A DNA stretch of 64,000 bases. It comes from Pseudaeromonas aegiceratis. Lineage in GTDB: Bacteria; Pseudomonadota; Gammaproteobacteria; Enterobacterales; Aeromonadaceae. The stretch spans positions 2,976,001-3,040,000 of the forward strand of contig NZ_CP158016.1 of the NCBI RefSeq assembly GCF_046254905.1, written 5' to 3'. The position numbers and the translations under genes are program-made. Below, piece by piece: positions 22,345-30,666 of this stretch (the first letter of the stretch is position 1; each line of letters starts with the position of its first letter). The notes beneath the pieces were generated by a model, which was not told where the DNA came from, made no database searches, and worked only from the letters and a program-made list of their open reading frames with translations.

Positions 22345-22576
22345 GGATGGCTCCAATGATCGACTGCAGTTCCGGATCCGCCGGTGACTCCCGGCCCAGC
22401 AGCCAGCGAAACAGCTCCAGATCACTGCATTCCAGCAACCGGGCAAACGCCCCTTGCGCCGCCGGCGACAACGCCGGGTAGCCCTGTTCAAGGAAGGGGG
22501 TCAGCAGGGTATCCAGCTCCAGCATACCCCGCCGGCAGGCCCAACGCAGTCGGGCCAATTCAGTAGCATCACTCAT
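22325..22576 (-). CDS. sdhE: FAD assembly factor SdhE
   Basis: SdhE promotes covalent flavinylation of the succinate dehydrogenase and fumarate reductase flavoprotein subunits. The 83-residue product carries the diagnostic RGMLELD motif (Arg-Gly at residues 16-17) and the conserved SDLELFRWLLGRE segment. The ATG at 22576 is chosen because GAGGAGAG precedes it; the frame is open 25 codons further up. It is transcribed with ygfX and divergent from ygfZ, the E. coli arrangement. Confidence 0.93.
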   Translation of the reverse strand: MSDATELARLRWACRRGMLELDTLLTPFLEQGYPALSPAAQGAFARLLECSDLELFRWLLGRESPADPELQSIIGAILAYHQA

Positions 22577-22707
22577 GGACTCTCTCCTCAACCAGCCACC
22601 ATGGTAACGGGGCCAGGGATAGCTGACAAACGCTCCCCGGCCCTCTACCATAAGGCATTTGCGATGCGCCCGGCATCGCGCCTATCACAGTCTTATCGGG
22701 AGTCGTC

Positions 22708-23619
22708 ATGTCCTCATTGCCCTGCCTACCCGCCAGCCCCCATCGTTTCCCCTTGGCTCGCCTCGGCGCCATCGCCCTGAGCGGGCCGGATCACCTCAGC
22801 TACCTGCAAGGTCAGGTCACCTGTGACGTCGCGGCCCTGCCGGTGGGGAGCCAGACTCTCGGCGGTCACTGCGATCCCAAAGGCAAGCTGTGGGCCAGCT
22901 TCCGCCTGTTGCGCCAACCGGAACGCCTACTGCTGCTGCTGGAACAGGATCTGCTGGCCCGCCAGCTGCCGGAACTGAAGAAGTACGCCGTCTTCTCCAA
23001 GCTGACCATAGCGCCGCTGGCGGATCTGCCGTTGTGGGGCTTGGCGGGGTCAGGCAGCGACGCCTGGGTGGCCCGGCACTGGGGGTTAGAAGACACAGGA
23101 CTGCTGGCTGACGGCATGGCCTGCCGCCTGGGGACGGATCGCTGGCTGCTGGCGGGGATACCGACGGAGGCTGATCTCCCCGGCGCCCCCGAGGCGGATT
23201 GGTGGGGCTTAGAGATCCTCGCCGGCCTGCCGCACCTGAGCGCCGTCCATCAGGGGGAATACATACCCCAGATGATCAACCTGCAGGCCTTGGGTGGCAT
23301 CAGCTTCCACAAGGGCTGTTATACCGGCCAGGAGACGGTGGCCCGCGCCAAGTACCGGGGCTCCAACAACCGCGCCCTGTTTATCCTGCAGGGCCAGGGG
23401 AGCCAAGCGGTCGCGCCGGGGGACGTGCTGGAGCTGGCGTTGGAGAGTGGTGACTGGAAGCGTGCCGGACTGGTGCTGGATGTCTGGCAGCAAGGCGCCG
23501 ATCGGCTGCTGAGCGCGGTACTGCCCCAGGATCTGGCCGTCGAGACCAGGCTGCGCCTGAAGGGCGATGAGCAAAGCCGGCTGGCGATACAACCCCTGCC
23601 CTACTCGCTGGCCGAGTAA
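22708..23619 (+). CDS. ygfZ: tRNA-modifying/folate-binding protein YgfZ
   Basis: YgfZ is a folate-dependent protein needed for assembly or repair of certain iron-sulfur enzymes such as MiaB. The 303-residue product has the aminomethyltransferase-like fold, the early LSYLQGQVTCDVAAL segment, and the diagnostic KGCYTGQE motif (about residues 206-213) with its functional Cys. Its last 19 bases overlap the 3' end of the convergent usp gene, and no terminator separates the two. Confidence 0.94.
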   Translation: MSSLPCLPASPHRFPLARLGAIALSGPDHLSYLQGQVTCDVAALPVGSQTLGGHCDPKGKLWASFRLLRQPERLLLLLEQDLLARQLPELKKYAVFSKLTIAPLADLPLWGLAGSGSDAWVARHWGLEDTGLLADGMACRLGTDRWLLAGIPTEADLPGAPEADWWGLEILAGLPHLSAVHQGEYIPQMINLQALGGISFHKGCYTGQETVARAKYRGSNNRALFILQGQGSQAVAPGDVLELALESGDWKRAGLVLDVWQQGADRLLSAVLPQDLAVETRLRLKGDEQSRLAIQPLPYSLAE

Positions 23620-24473
23620 GATTCCGGCACCGACAGGATCAGCAGATCCCCTCGCCCATGGGTCAGCAGGCCATGCATGGGCGAGCCCACCAGAAAGCTC
23701 AGCAACCGCTCGTCCCGCCCCAGGATGAGCAAGGCCAGGTCCGGATCCTCCGCCAGCTGACTGAGCTCGTGGGTCACCGAGCCCGTGACCACCTGCCAGC
23801 CCTGCACCACATCGCCATAGGCCAGATGCCAGGCCGCCAGCTGCCGCTCGGCCCGCTCCTGATAGTCCGCCAGCCAGCCCTCGGGGGCATATTCCAGCTC
23901 CAAGCCGCTGTGGGCCACCTCGACCGGCTCCACCACATGCAGCAGCTGTAACCTAGCCCCCATCTCCCGCGCCAGGGTCGCCGCCCCCTCCAACAGCATG
24001 GGGGCCGTCTCATCCAGGGGCAGGGCCAACAGCCAAAGGGGCTGCCGGGGCCAGTAGCTTCGCTCCGGATCCAACACCAGCAGATCGCAGGTGATGCGGG
24101 CGGCGATCTTGCTGGCCAGATGAGGATGCCAGAAGTGGCCGTCGCCGCCATGTTGGCCCAGCACCAACAGGCTGGTCTCCCTCTGATTGCAGCGGCGGAT
24201 CAGCTCCTCGGCCACCTGACCGCAGAAGAGATCGCAGCGCCCGGTATGAATGGACAGGCTGGCCATGTGCCTTTGTAACGCCGCAAACTCCGCCGCCTTG
24301 AGGGCAGCCAGATGCGCCTCCTGCGCCGCCAGATCCAGGGTCTCATCCAGTGGTAACACGGCCACCACGTCCACCACGGCCGACCAGCGATTGGCCAGCT
24401 TGACTACCCGTTGCAACAGTCCCTGGGGATCCCGTTCCAGACTCAGGGCCAGCAGGATGCGAGGATAAGTCAT
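23601..24473 (-). CDS. Tandem universal stress protein (UspE-like)
   Basis: The 290-residue product contains two consecutive Usp folds: residues about 3-142, starting YPRILLALSLERDPQG and ending ARITCDLLVLDPE, and about 150-285, starting PLWLLALPLDE and ending GRGDLLILSVPE. The second half has a GRDERLLSFLVGSPMH stretch in the place of the Usp nucleotide loop, somewhat unlike the classic GxRGxxG. E. coli UspE has the same double architecture. The ATG at 24473 is preferred because GAGG lies 6 bases upstream. It is divergent from the GGDEF gene. Precise role is unknown. Confidence 0.85.
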   Translation of the reverse strand: MTYPRILLALSLERDPQGLLQRVVKLANRWSAVVDVVAVLPLDETLDLAAQEAHLAALKAAEFAALQRHMASLSIHTGRCDLFCGQVAEELIRRCNQRETSLLVLGQHGGDGHFWHPHLASKIAARITCDLLVLDPERSYWPRQPLWLLALPLDETAPMLLEGAATLAREMGARLQLLHVVEPVEVAHSGLELEYAPEGWLADYQERAERQLAAWHLAYGDVVQGWQVVTGSVTHELSQLAEDPDLALLILGRDERLLSFLVGSPMHGLLTHGRGDLLILSVPESYSASE

Positions 24474-24611
24474 TGTCCACCTCATGTTGTCGCTACCCAT
24501 ATCTTGAGGCTAGAAAGCGGCTACCACCTTTGCCAGGCGCCACACATCAAGAAGAGTAAAATCCCTCCTATGCTTAGGCATGAGTCCACCCGACTTACGG
24601 CCAGGAGGCGT

Positions 24612-26264
24612 ATGCTTATCAGCCCCCCCAGACAGCCAGGCGCCGGCCAGGCGCTGCCTCGCTGCCGGCCATGCCGCTGGCTGGCTGGACTGCTGATGCT
24701 GCTGAGTCTGCCAACCCTGGCCCTGGAGTCCGTGGTGCTGCAGCTTAAGTGGACCCATCAGTTCCAGTTTGCCGGCTACTATGCCGCCTTGGAACAGGGT
24801 TATTACCGCGCCGCCGGGCTGGATGTGCGGCTCAAACCCAATGGTCAGGATGGCATCTCGGTCTCGCCGGTGGAGGAGGTGCTCAACGGGCACGCCCAGT
24901 ACGGCATCAGCAATTCCGGGCTGGTGAAGGTCTACCTGGAAGGCAAGCCGGTGGTGGTGCTGGCCGCCATACTGCAACACTCGGCGGTCGCCTGGCTGGT
25001 GCTGGAGCGCTCCGGCATCCATACCCTGCACGACCTCAGCCGCCGCCGGTTGATGACGGCGCTGCCGGTGAACGAGAGTTACGAACTGCTGGCCCCGTTT
25101 CGTGCCGAGGGGGTGGCGGTGGAGCGGCTGAACCTGTTGCCCACCAGCTATGATCTGCGGGATCTGCTCTCCGGCCGGGTGGATGCATACGATGCCTATG
25201 TCACCAACGAGCCCTTCATGCTGCAGCAACTGGGCATCCCCTACCGGCTGATCGAACCACGCAGCTACGGCATCGACTTTTACGGCGATGTGCTCTTCAC
25301 CTCCCGCCAGGAGCTGCAGGACCACCCGGAACGGGTCAAGGCCTTCCGCGAGGCCACCCTCAAGGGCTGGCACTACGCCATCGAGCATGTGGACGAGATG
25401 GTGGATCTCATCCGGCAACGCTATGCCCCCTACAAGAGCCGGGAACACCTCTTATTCGAGGCCCAGACCCTGATCAGGCTGATCCAGCCAGACTTCGTCG
25501 CCCTGGGCCACCTCAACCCAGGACGCTGGGCCCGCATCGCCGAGATAGAAGAAGGCAACGGCCAGCCGGTGCCCCTGTCACGGCTGGAGGATTTCCTCTA
25601 TCAGGAGCGCCCAGTCAGCGACGGCCGGGTCTGGCTGATGGGTGGGGTCTTTTTGCTGGTGGCCCTGAGCCTGCTGGCCATCATCGGCTGGATAGTGCGG
25701 ATCAACATCCGCCTGCGCCAGGAAGTGGGGGCCCGCAAATCGGCGGAACTGCAGCTGCGCCGGCTCTCCCGCACCGATCACCTCACCGGCCAGCACAACC
25801 GCCGCGCCTTCTTCCAGGTGTTCACTCGTGAATTTGCCCGCTTCCGCCGGCATCCCCACCCTCTGGCCCTGCTGATGCTGGACATAGATCACTTCAAGCT
25901 GGTGAACGACAAGTACGGCCATCCGGTGGGGGATCTGGTGTTGGTGGAGTTTGGCCGCCGTCTCAAGGCGCAGCTCAGACGCATCGACGAGCTGGGGCGC
26001 ATCGGGGGGGAGGAGTTTGCCATCCTGCTCACCGACACCAGCCTGGAGGAGGCGACCGTCAAGGCCGAGCAGCTGCGCAAGCTCATCGCCATGCCCCCCT
26101 TCGTGGTGGGGCGGGAAGGCCTGAGCCTGCAGATCTCCACCAGCATAGGGGTGGTGGCCGCCCGTTCCGGCGACACCAGCCCCAAACAGCTGCTGATTCG
26201 GGCGGATGAGGCCCTCTACCAGGCCAAGGCCCAGGGCCGCAACCGCTGCGTCACGGCGCCGTAA
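24612..26264 (+). CDS. Diguanylate cyclase with periplasmic NMT1/THI5-like sensor domain
   Basis: The protein should make c-di-GMP in response to a periplasmic ligand. The 550-residue product has an N-terminal signal/anchor segment (about 24-40), and a substrate-binding-protein-like domain of the NMT1/THI5 type (LKWTHQFQFAGYYAALEQGYY, about 45-330). A membrane helix follows (VWLMGGVFLLVALSLLAIIGWIV, about 340-362), then a coiled linker and a GGDEF domain (SRTDHLTGQHNRRAF to AKAQGRNR). The active site reads GGEEF (465-469). An RxxD inhibitory site (456-459) sits exactly five residues upstream, so feedback inhibition is expected. Start chosen at the ATG with AGGAGG; an ATG at 24570 lacks one. 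Confidence 0.88.
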   Translation: MLISPPRQPGAGQALPRCRPCRWLAGLLMLLSLPTLALESVVLQLKWTHQFQFAGYYAALEQGYYRAAGLDVRLKPNGQDGISVSPVEEVLNGHAQYGISNSGLVKVYLEGKPVVVLAAILQHSAVAWLVLERSGIHTLHDLSRRRLMTALPVNESYELLAPFRAEGVAVERLNLLPTSYDLRDLLSGRVDAYDAYVTNEPFMLQQLGIPYRLIEPRSYGIDFYGDVLFTSRQELQDHPERVKAFREATLKGWHYAIEHVDEMVDLIRQRYAPYKSREHLLFEAQTLIRLIQPDFVALGHLNPGRWARIAEIEEGNGQPVPLSRLEDFLYQERPVSDGRVWLMGGVFLLVALSLLAIIGWIVRINIRLRQEVGARKSAELQLRRLSRTDHLTGQHNRRAFFQVFTREFARFRRHPHPLALLMLDIDHFKLVNDKYGHPVGDLVLVEFGRRLKAQLRRIDELGRIGGEEFAILLTDTSLEEATVKAEQLRKLIAMPPFVVGREGLSLQISTSIGVVAARSGDTSPKQLLIRADEALYQAKAQGRNRCVTAP

Positions 26265-26268
26265 TGGC

Positions 26269-26988
26269 CTACTGCCCCGTCCCCGTGGCCCCGCTGACCA
26301 CCCCGACGGCCTGCTGCACCTGCTGCTGTACCATACCGTTGGCGCCGCTGACGGCCTGCTCAGCCGCTTGGCTCGCCTGCTGTTGCAGGGTCGAGGCGGC
26401 GCCACTCACCAGGGTATCGGTCTGCTGCTGCACCATACCACTGGCCCCGCTGACCGCCGAGCCAAGGGCCTGAGCCGCCGCCGACTGCAGTTGCGCCTGG
26501 GGATCCTGGGCCGCCGCCATCACGGGCTGCAGCGCCGCGGGCCAGGAAGGCGTCACCGGCAGATTGTCCTTCAACACCTGCTCGGCAAACACCTTGGGCA
26601 CGCCGCCGGAGATCAGGGTCACCGCCATCTGGTTGGTCTCGCTGTTCCAGACAAAGCCGGCCTGTTCCGCCACCTCAGGGAGTGGTGAATAGCGGGACAA
26701 CACGAAGAACAGCGGGCCTTCTTGCTGGATTTCGTCCGCGGTCTTCAGCAGGCGCAGCGCTGTGTCGTAGTTCTCATCCCCCAGCAGGGCCGTCATCCGA
26801 TCCTTGATCAGGGAATTTTCAAACAGGTTCACCTGATTGGGATCCAGGCCCACCAGGGGCTTGAGCAGGGCCCACATCAACTGGCTCTGGGCGCCCACCA
26901 ACAGGGGGGCCACACAACCGGACACCATCAGGCACAGCAACAGCGCGGCCAGGCGGGCCGCGACGAGGCGATACAGGGTTTGCAACAT
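26269..26988 (-). CDS. Predicted lipoprotein with Gln-rich repeated C-terminus, function unknown
   Basis: The 239-residue product has a signal peptide ending in the lipobox LMVSGC (Cys about 25), so lipidation is expected. The middle (about 35-150) is a well-folded-looking domain with KTADEIQQEGPLFFVLSRYSPLPEVAEQAGFVW. The last 70 residues are low-complexity and repeat SGA(S/N)GMVQQQ twice with related SGAASTLQQQ and SGATG units, probably helical. GGAG precedes the ATG. Its stop is 4 bases from the stop of the convergent GGDEF gene. I do not recognise the family. Confidence 0.75.
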   Translation of the reverse strand: MLQTLYRLVAARLAALLLCLMVSGCVAPLLVGAQSQLMWALLKPLVGLDPNQVNLFENSLIKDRMTALLGDENYDTALRLLKTADEIQQEGPLFFVLSRYSPLPEVAEQAGFVWNSETNQMAVTLISGGVPKVFAEQVLKDNLPVTPSWPAALQPVMAAAQDPQAQLQSAAAQALGSAVSGASGMVQQQTDTLVSGAASTLQQQASQAAEQAVSGANGMVQQQVQQAVGVVSGATGTGQ

Positions 26989-27065
26989 CAAGGACTCCGC
27001 ATGAGCCAAAAAGAGAGGGGTGGCAGCCCCAGATGGGCGCCGGCAGCACGTTAACATAACCGGAT

Positions 27066-27098
27066 AAAAACGCCAGAGGGGCCCATCTAGGGCCCCTC
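27066..27098 (-). terminator. Probable terminator of the Ser/Asp-rich protein gene
   Basis: On the minus strand the stem GAGGGGCCC / GGGCCCCTC (9 bp, 5-base loop) is followed after TGGCG by TTTTT. It lies 29 bases past the stop of the gene at 27127-27636. Confidence 0.6.
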
Positions 27099-27126
27099 AA
27101 GGACAGGTAAAGCCGAGCAATTGCCG

Positions 27127-27636
27127 TCAGGCCGTCAGGTTAACCAGACTGCCGGTCGGGGCACCATCGGGAAGCTTGTCACCAAAGGACTGCAGGAACT
27201 GGGTCAGGCTCACACCGCTGTCGGAGGCGCCCAGGCTGTCCAGCAGGGAGGAGAACTGGCTCTGCAACTGGCCGATGCTGCTGTCGCTGCTGGTGTCACC
27301 GCTGCTCAGCTTGGTCAGCAGACTCTGCAGATCCGTCTTCATGGGATTGGTGCCGCTGCTGGTGCTGGCATCGCTCGTACCCTGGGCATGCAGCGTGGTC
27401 ATCAGGGTATTCATGAAGGATTGCAACTGATCGTCGCTATCTGAGTCAGAATCACTGCCGATACCCAACTCGGAGAGCGCACTCTGCAGGTCATTCATCA
27501 TGCCGCCCTTATCCTTGGGTGGCGGCGGCGGTGGCATCTTCAGCGTCTCGTCCGAGACGGACTCACTGCTGTCACTGGGTTGGAACAGCTGGGCCAGCGA
27601 GCTGTAGAGGCTGCTGGATACGGAACTTATGGACAT
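27127..27636 (-). CDS. Small Ser/Asp-rich protein of unknown function
   Basis: The 169-residue product starts MSISSVSSSLYSSLAQLFQP and has no signal peptide or membrane segment. It contains a Pro run (KMPPPPPPKDKGG, about 33-45), an Asp-Ser run (IGSDSDSDSDDQLQ, about 60-73), and three related amphipathic units of the form LQ(S/T)xLxxL (for example NDLQSALSELG, TDLQSLLTKLS and GQLQSQFSSLLDSLG), plus LTQFLQSFGDKL. The ATG at 27636 has AAGGAG 6 bases upstream. Codon use is like its neighbours. I do not recognise it; the acidic runs could bind calcium, but no canonical EF-hand is visible. Confidence 0.72.
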   Translation of the reverse strand: MSISSVSSSLYSSLAQLFQPSDSSESVSDETLKMPPPPPPKDKGGMMNDLQSALSELGIGSDSDSDSDDQLQSFMNTLMTTLHAQGTSDASTSSGTNPMKTDLQSLLTKLSSGDTSSDSSIGQLQSQFSSLLDSLGASDSGVSLTQFLQSFGDKLPDGAPTGSLVNLTA

Positions 27637-28013
27637 GGTCATCTCCTTGCATCCGGGGTTATATGCGGCCCAAGCGATCCCACTCAATTCAGCTCAAGCC
27701 CAACGTCACTGCACCAGTTACCTGCAAAGTCTTCACCAACCTCAGGCGACATTTGGTTAACTTATGCAAAGTTACGTTAAGTATTGGCGAGGGCGATCCG
27801 GCCCGGGGGGCCTTACTCCCCCGCCAGCCCCAGGTTTGCCACTCAGGTTGCGCTGACGCCCCGGTTCGCCGGCCATACTGCCGCCTACGCGGCAGCGGCT
27901 TGCCGCCCCACTGCCGCTGGCAAATCTGACAGGCCAGCGCCCGTTCCCCCTCGGGTAGCCCAGAATCATGACTTGGGAATGCCTGTTTAGCCATGTCGCC
28001 AGGGAGAGCCAGG
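27637..28013. other. 377-bp divergent intergenic region
   Basis: It separates the Ser/Asp-rich gene (minus) from the Aer-like gene (plus). The left part (27690-27785) is AT-richer and holds an inverted repeat TAACTT-ATGCA-AAGTTA at 27758-27774, a plausible operator. The right part (27790-27960) is very GC-rich with several hairpins, such as CCGCCTACGCGG near 27881 and GGCCCGGGGGGCC near 27800. I could not match it to a known riboswitch or small RNA. Confidence 0.45.
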
Positions 28014-29585
28014 ATGCGCAACAATCAACCCGTCACCCAGCAAGAGGTGGAATTTGGCCCTGAGATCCGTCTAGTCTCCATGACGGATATGCAGGGCGAC
28101 ATCACCTTCGTCAACCAGGATTTTGTTCGCATCAGTGGCTTCAGCGAGCAAGAACTGTTGGGCAGCCACCACAACCTGGTCCGTCACCCGGACATGCCGG
28201 CCGCCGCCTTTGCCGATCTGTGGCAAACCATCAGGTCGGGCCGTACCTGGCGTGGCCGGGTGAAGAACCGTTGCAAGAATGGTGATCACTACTGGGTGGA
28301 TGCCTACGTGATGCCCATCGTCCAGGACGGCCAGACCGTGGGCTACCAGTCGGTACGCAGCAAACCCAGCCGCCAGCAGGTGGCCGAGGCCGAGGCCCTC
28401 TACCAGCAGCTGCGCGCCCACCCCGAGAAGGCCCTGCCCCAACCCCCGGCCTGGCCCCGCGGCTCTCTGATCACCAAGAGCCGCTGGCTAGGCGGGATCG
28501 CGCTCGTCAGCGCCGCCTGGCTACTGACCGCTGCCCTCTGGCCTGGGCTGGCGGAGGCGCTGGGCGCCGGCCAGACCCTCAGCCGCCTGCTGCACCTCGT
28601 CAACCTGTTGGCCCTGCTGTCATTGCTGGTGCTGCTGCAACGCCAGATCTTTGCCCCCCTGCGCCTCTGCCAGCAGGAGCTGATCCGCATCGCCAACGGC
28701 GACCTCACCGCCAACCTGCCGGATCTGCCGCAGCATGAACTGGGCCAGCTGCTGTTGGGGATCCGCATGATCCAATCCCGTCTGCTGGCCATCTTCGGCC
28801 GCTTTGGCGAGGCCTGCGGTACCCTCTCCGGCTCTTCCGGCAACCTGACCCAGACCGCCGACCAGCTGAGCCGCGGCGCCGGCACCCAGGCCGCCAGTGT
28901 GGAGGAGAGCACGGCGGCCATGGAGCAGATGGGGGCCTCCATCAGCCAGAATGCCGATGGTGCCCGGCTGACCGGCGAGCTGGCCAGCCAGGTCGCCAAA
29001 CATGCCGAACAGGGAGGCGAGGCGGTGCGCCAGACGGTCGACGCCATGAAGCAGATCGCCAGAAAGATCGGCATCATCGATGACATCGCCTACCAGACCA
29101 ATCTGCTGGCGCTCAATGCCGCCATCGAGGCGGCCCGCGCCGGCGAACACGGCAAGGGCTTTGCGGTGGTCTCTGCCGAGGTGCGCAAGTTGGCCGAGCG
29201 CAGTCAGGTGGCGGCATTGGAGATAGGCCAGGTGGCGCGCCAGAGCGTGACCATGGCCGAGCAGGCCGGCCACCTGTTCGAACAGATGGCGCCAGACATA
29301 GACCGCACCTCCACCCTGGTGCAGGAGATTGCCCAATCCTGTGCCGAACAAAATACCGGAGTGGAGCAGATCAACATCGCCATGAACCAGCTCAGCCAGC
29401 TCAGTCAACACAGCGCCAGTGCCGCCGAGGCCCTGTCTGAGACCGCCGGCGCCATTCAGGAGCAGGCCAGCCGGCTGCAGGAGATGCTGGCCTGCTTCCG
29501 CCTGCAGGCCGGCCGGGGGCAGCCGCTAGCGGTTGAGCAGACCGCCACGGCGCGCCTGCGGGCGACCCGGGTGCGTCACGCCTGA
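28014..29585 (+). CDS. Aer-like PAS-domain methyl-accepting chemotaxis protein
   Basis: A receptor for energy or aerotaxis rather than for a periplasmic ligand. The 523-residue product has an N-terminal cytoplasmic PAS domain (about 20-125) very close to E. coli Aer, with VSMTDMQGDITFVNQDFVRISGFSEQEL split by short gaps, HNLVRHPDMP and VKNRCKNGDHYWVDA. FAD binding is therefore likely. A hydrophobic hairpin follows (about 155-215), with a poorly defined HAMP-like stretch and the signalling hairpin tip IDDIAYQTNLLALNAAIEA / ARAGEHGKGFAVVSAEVRKLAERS. No C-terminal CheR pentapeptide is seen. GGGAG precedes the ATG. It overlaps the convergent LysR gene by 10 bases. Confidence 0.9.
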   Translation: MRNNQPVTQQEVEFGPEIRLVSMTDMQGDITFVNQDFVRISGFSEQELLGSHHNLVRHPDMPAAAFADLWQTIRSGRTWRGRVKNRCKNGDHYWVDAYVMPIVQDGQTVGYQSVRSKPSRQQVAEAEALYQQLRAHPEKALPQPPAWPRGSLITKSRWLGGIALVSAAWLLTAALWPGLAEALGAGQTLSRLLHLVNLLALLSLLVLLQRQIFAPLRLCQQELIRIANGDLTANLPDLPQHELGQLLLGIRMIQSRLLAIFGRFGEACGTLSGSSGNLTQTADQLSRGAGTQAASVEESTAAMEQMGASISQNADGARLTGELASQVAKHAEQGGEAVRQTVDAMKQIARKIGIIDDIAYQTNLLALNAAIEAARAGEHGKGFAVVSAEVRKLAERSQVAALEIGQVARQSVTMAEQAGHLFEQMAPDIDRTSTLVQEIAQSCAEQNTGVEQINIAMNQLSQLSQHSASAAEALSETAGAIQEQASRLQEMLACFRLQAGRGQPLAVEQTATARLRATRVRHA

Positions 29586-30490
29586 GACTCGCTCAGGTGG
29601 CAGCGGCTGATCTCGTCCATCAGCCAGCGAATGTCCGCCTGATGATCGTACAGGGAGTGGCTGAGGATGGTCAGGGTCAGCTCAGGCGCCCCTGCCGGTA
29701 ACTCGACGATGCGCAGGGGCAGCATCTCCACCAGCTCCTGGGCGATGCGCAAGGGCACGCACATCAGGTAGCCGGAGCTGGCTACCACCCGTCCCCCCAC
29801 CGCATAGCTCTGCACTATGGTGGCCAGGGTGCGGGACTGATGCTGGGCGCTGAGCCAGCGCTCGATGAGATCCGCCCCCGAGATCACCGCCGGCAGGTGC
29901 ACCTGGGGCTCCGCCAGAAACTGTCTGAGGCTGAGCCGCGCCGGTAGATCCGTGCGCGACCGCGCCGTGATGGCCACGAAGCGGTCGGTGAGCCAGGTGC
30001 GCTTGTTGAAGGCGTGGGGCACATGCTGCAACCCCTCGATGCCGACAAACACGTCCAGCTGCCCCGACTCCACCCCGGTATCCTGGATCTTCTCCGCCAG
30101 GATATCCACGCTCAAGCGGACATTGGGCGCCAACGTCTTGAAGCGCGACACCAGCCTGGGCAAGGCGAGAAATTCGAAATAATCCACCGCGCCTATGTAG
30201 AAGGTGCGAGCCGATGTCGCCGGCTCAAACTGACCGCCCCCCTGCAGGCCCCGCTCCAGCTGCCCCAGGCTGCGCCGGACCACCGGGATCAGCTCCTGGG
30301 CGCGGGGCGTGGCCTCCATCCCCTGGCTGGTACGCACGAACAGCGGGTCCCCCAGCTGCTCCCGCAGGCGATTCAAGGCATGGCTGAAGGCCGACTGGCT
30401 GATGAACAGCCGCTCCGCCGCCTTGGTGACGCTGCGCTCCTCGGCCAGCACCAATAAAAGCCTTAGTAAATTCAAGTCTATAGATAGCAA
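29576..30490 (-). CDS. LysR-family transcriptional regulator, divergent from amino-acid permease
   Basis: The 304-residue product has the winged-helix domain LNLLRLLLVLAEERSVTKAAERLFISQSAFSHALNRLR and a periplasmic-binding-like effector domain from about residue 92 (FYIGAVDYFEFLALPRLVSRF). It resembles the NodD/LeuO subgroup in wording of the HTH. The start appears to be TTG at 30490, with a weak GGA upstream; no ATG precedes the HTH in frame. Divergent placement suggests it controls the leader ORF and permease on the other side. Its effector cannot be told from the sequence. Confidence 0.88.
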   Translation of the reverse strand: MLSIDLNLLRLLLVLAEERSVTKAAERLFISQSAFSHALNRLREQLGDPLFVRTSQGMEATPRAQELIPVVRRSLGQLERGLQGGGQFEPATSARTFYIGAVDYFEFLALPRLVSRFKTLAPNVRLSVDILAEKIQDTGVESGQLDVFVGIEGLQHVPHAFNKRTWLTDRFVAITARSRTDLPARLSLRQFLAEPQVHLPAVISGADLIERWLSAQHQSRTLATIVQSYAVGGRVVASSGYLMCVPLRIAQELVEMLPLRIVELPAGAPELTLTILSHSLYDHQADIRWLMDEISRCHLSESQA

Positions 30491-30591
30491 AATGAAATCC
30501 AGTCATTGTTTTATTAGAACATTGCATTTAAATCATACTGCTTGGCGGGGTATTACTGAAGGCTCAGGAGATCAATCAATCAGGAGTCACC

Positions 30592-30666
30592 ATGTCAGGA
30601 CGCACCCCCACCCATCCCAGGTATTCCAGCCCGCTGGCCGCCCGCAACCCGAGTCAGGAGGCCTAA
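30592..30666 (+). CDS. Putative 24-codon leader peptide directly upstream of the permease
   Basis: An ATG at 30592 follows an AGGAG ribosome site at good spacing. It opens a 24-codon frame (MSGRTPTHPRYSS..., rich in Pro, Arg and Ser) whose TAA stop ends exactly one base before the permease ATG (GCC TAA ATG). A second AGGAGG, the permease's own site, lies inside its last codons. This stop-start arrangement is typical of translational coupling or of a regulatory leader peptide. It could also be chance; no homologue is known to me. Confidence 0.45.
   Translation: MSGRTPTHPRYSSPLAARNPSQEA

Noticed and set aside
27781..27960. Second GEMM, cobalamin or FMN riboswitch in the GC-rich intergenic region
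   Set aside because: GGCAAACC occurs on the minus strand, but no ACGCAAAG or GGGTTACCG-like partner follows, and the B12 and FMN boxes are missing.
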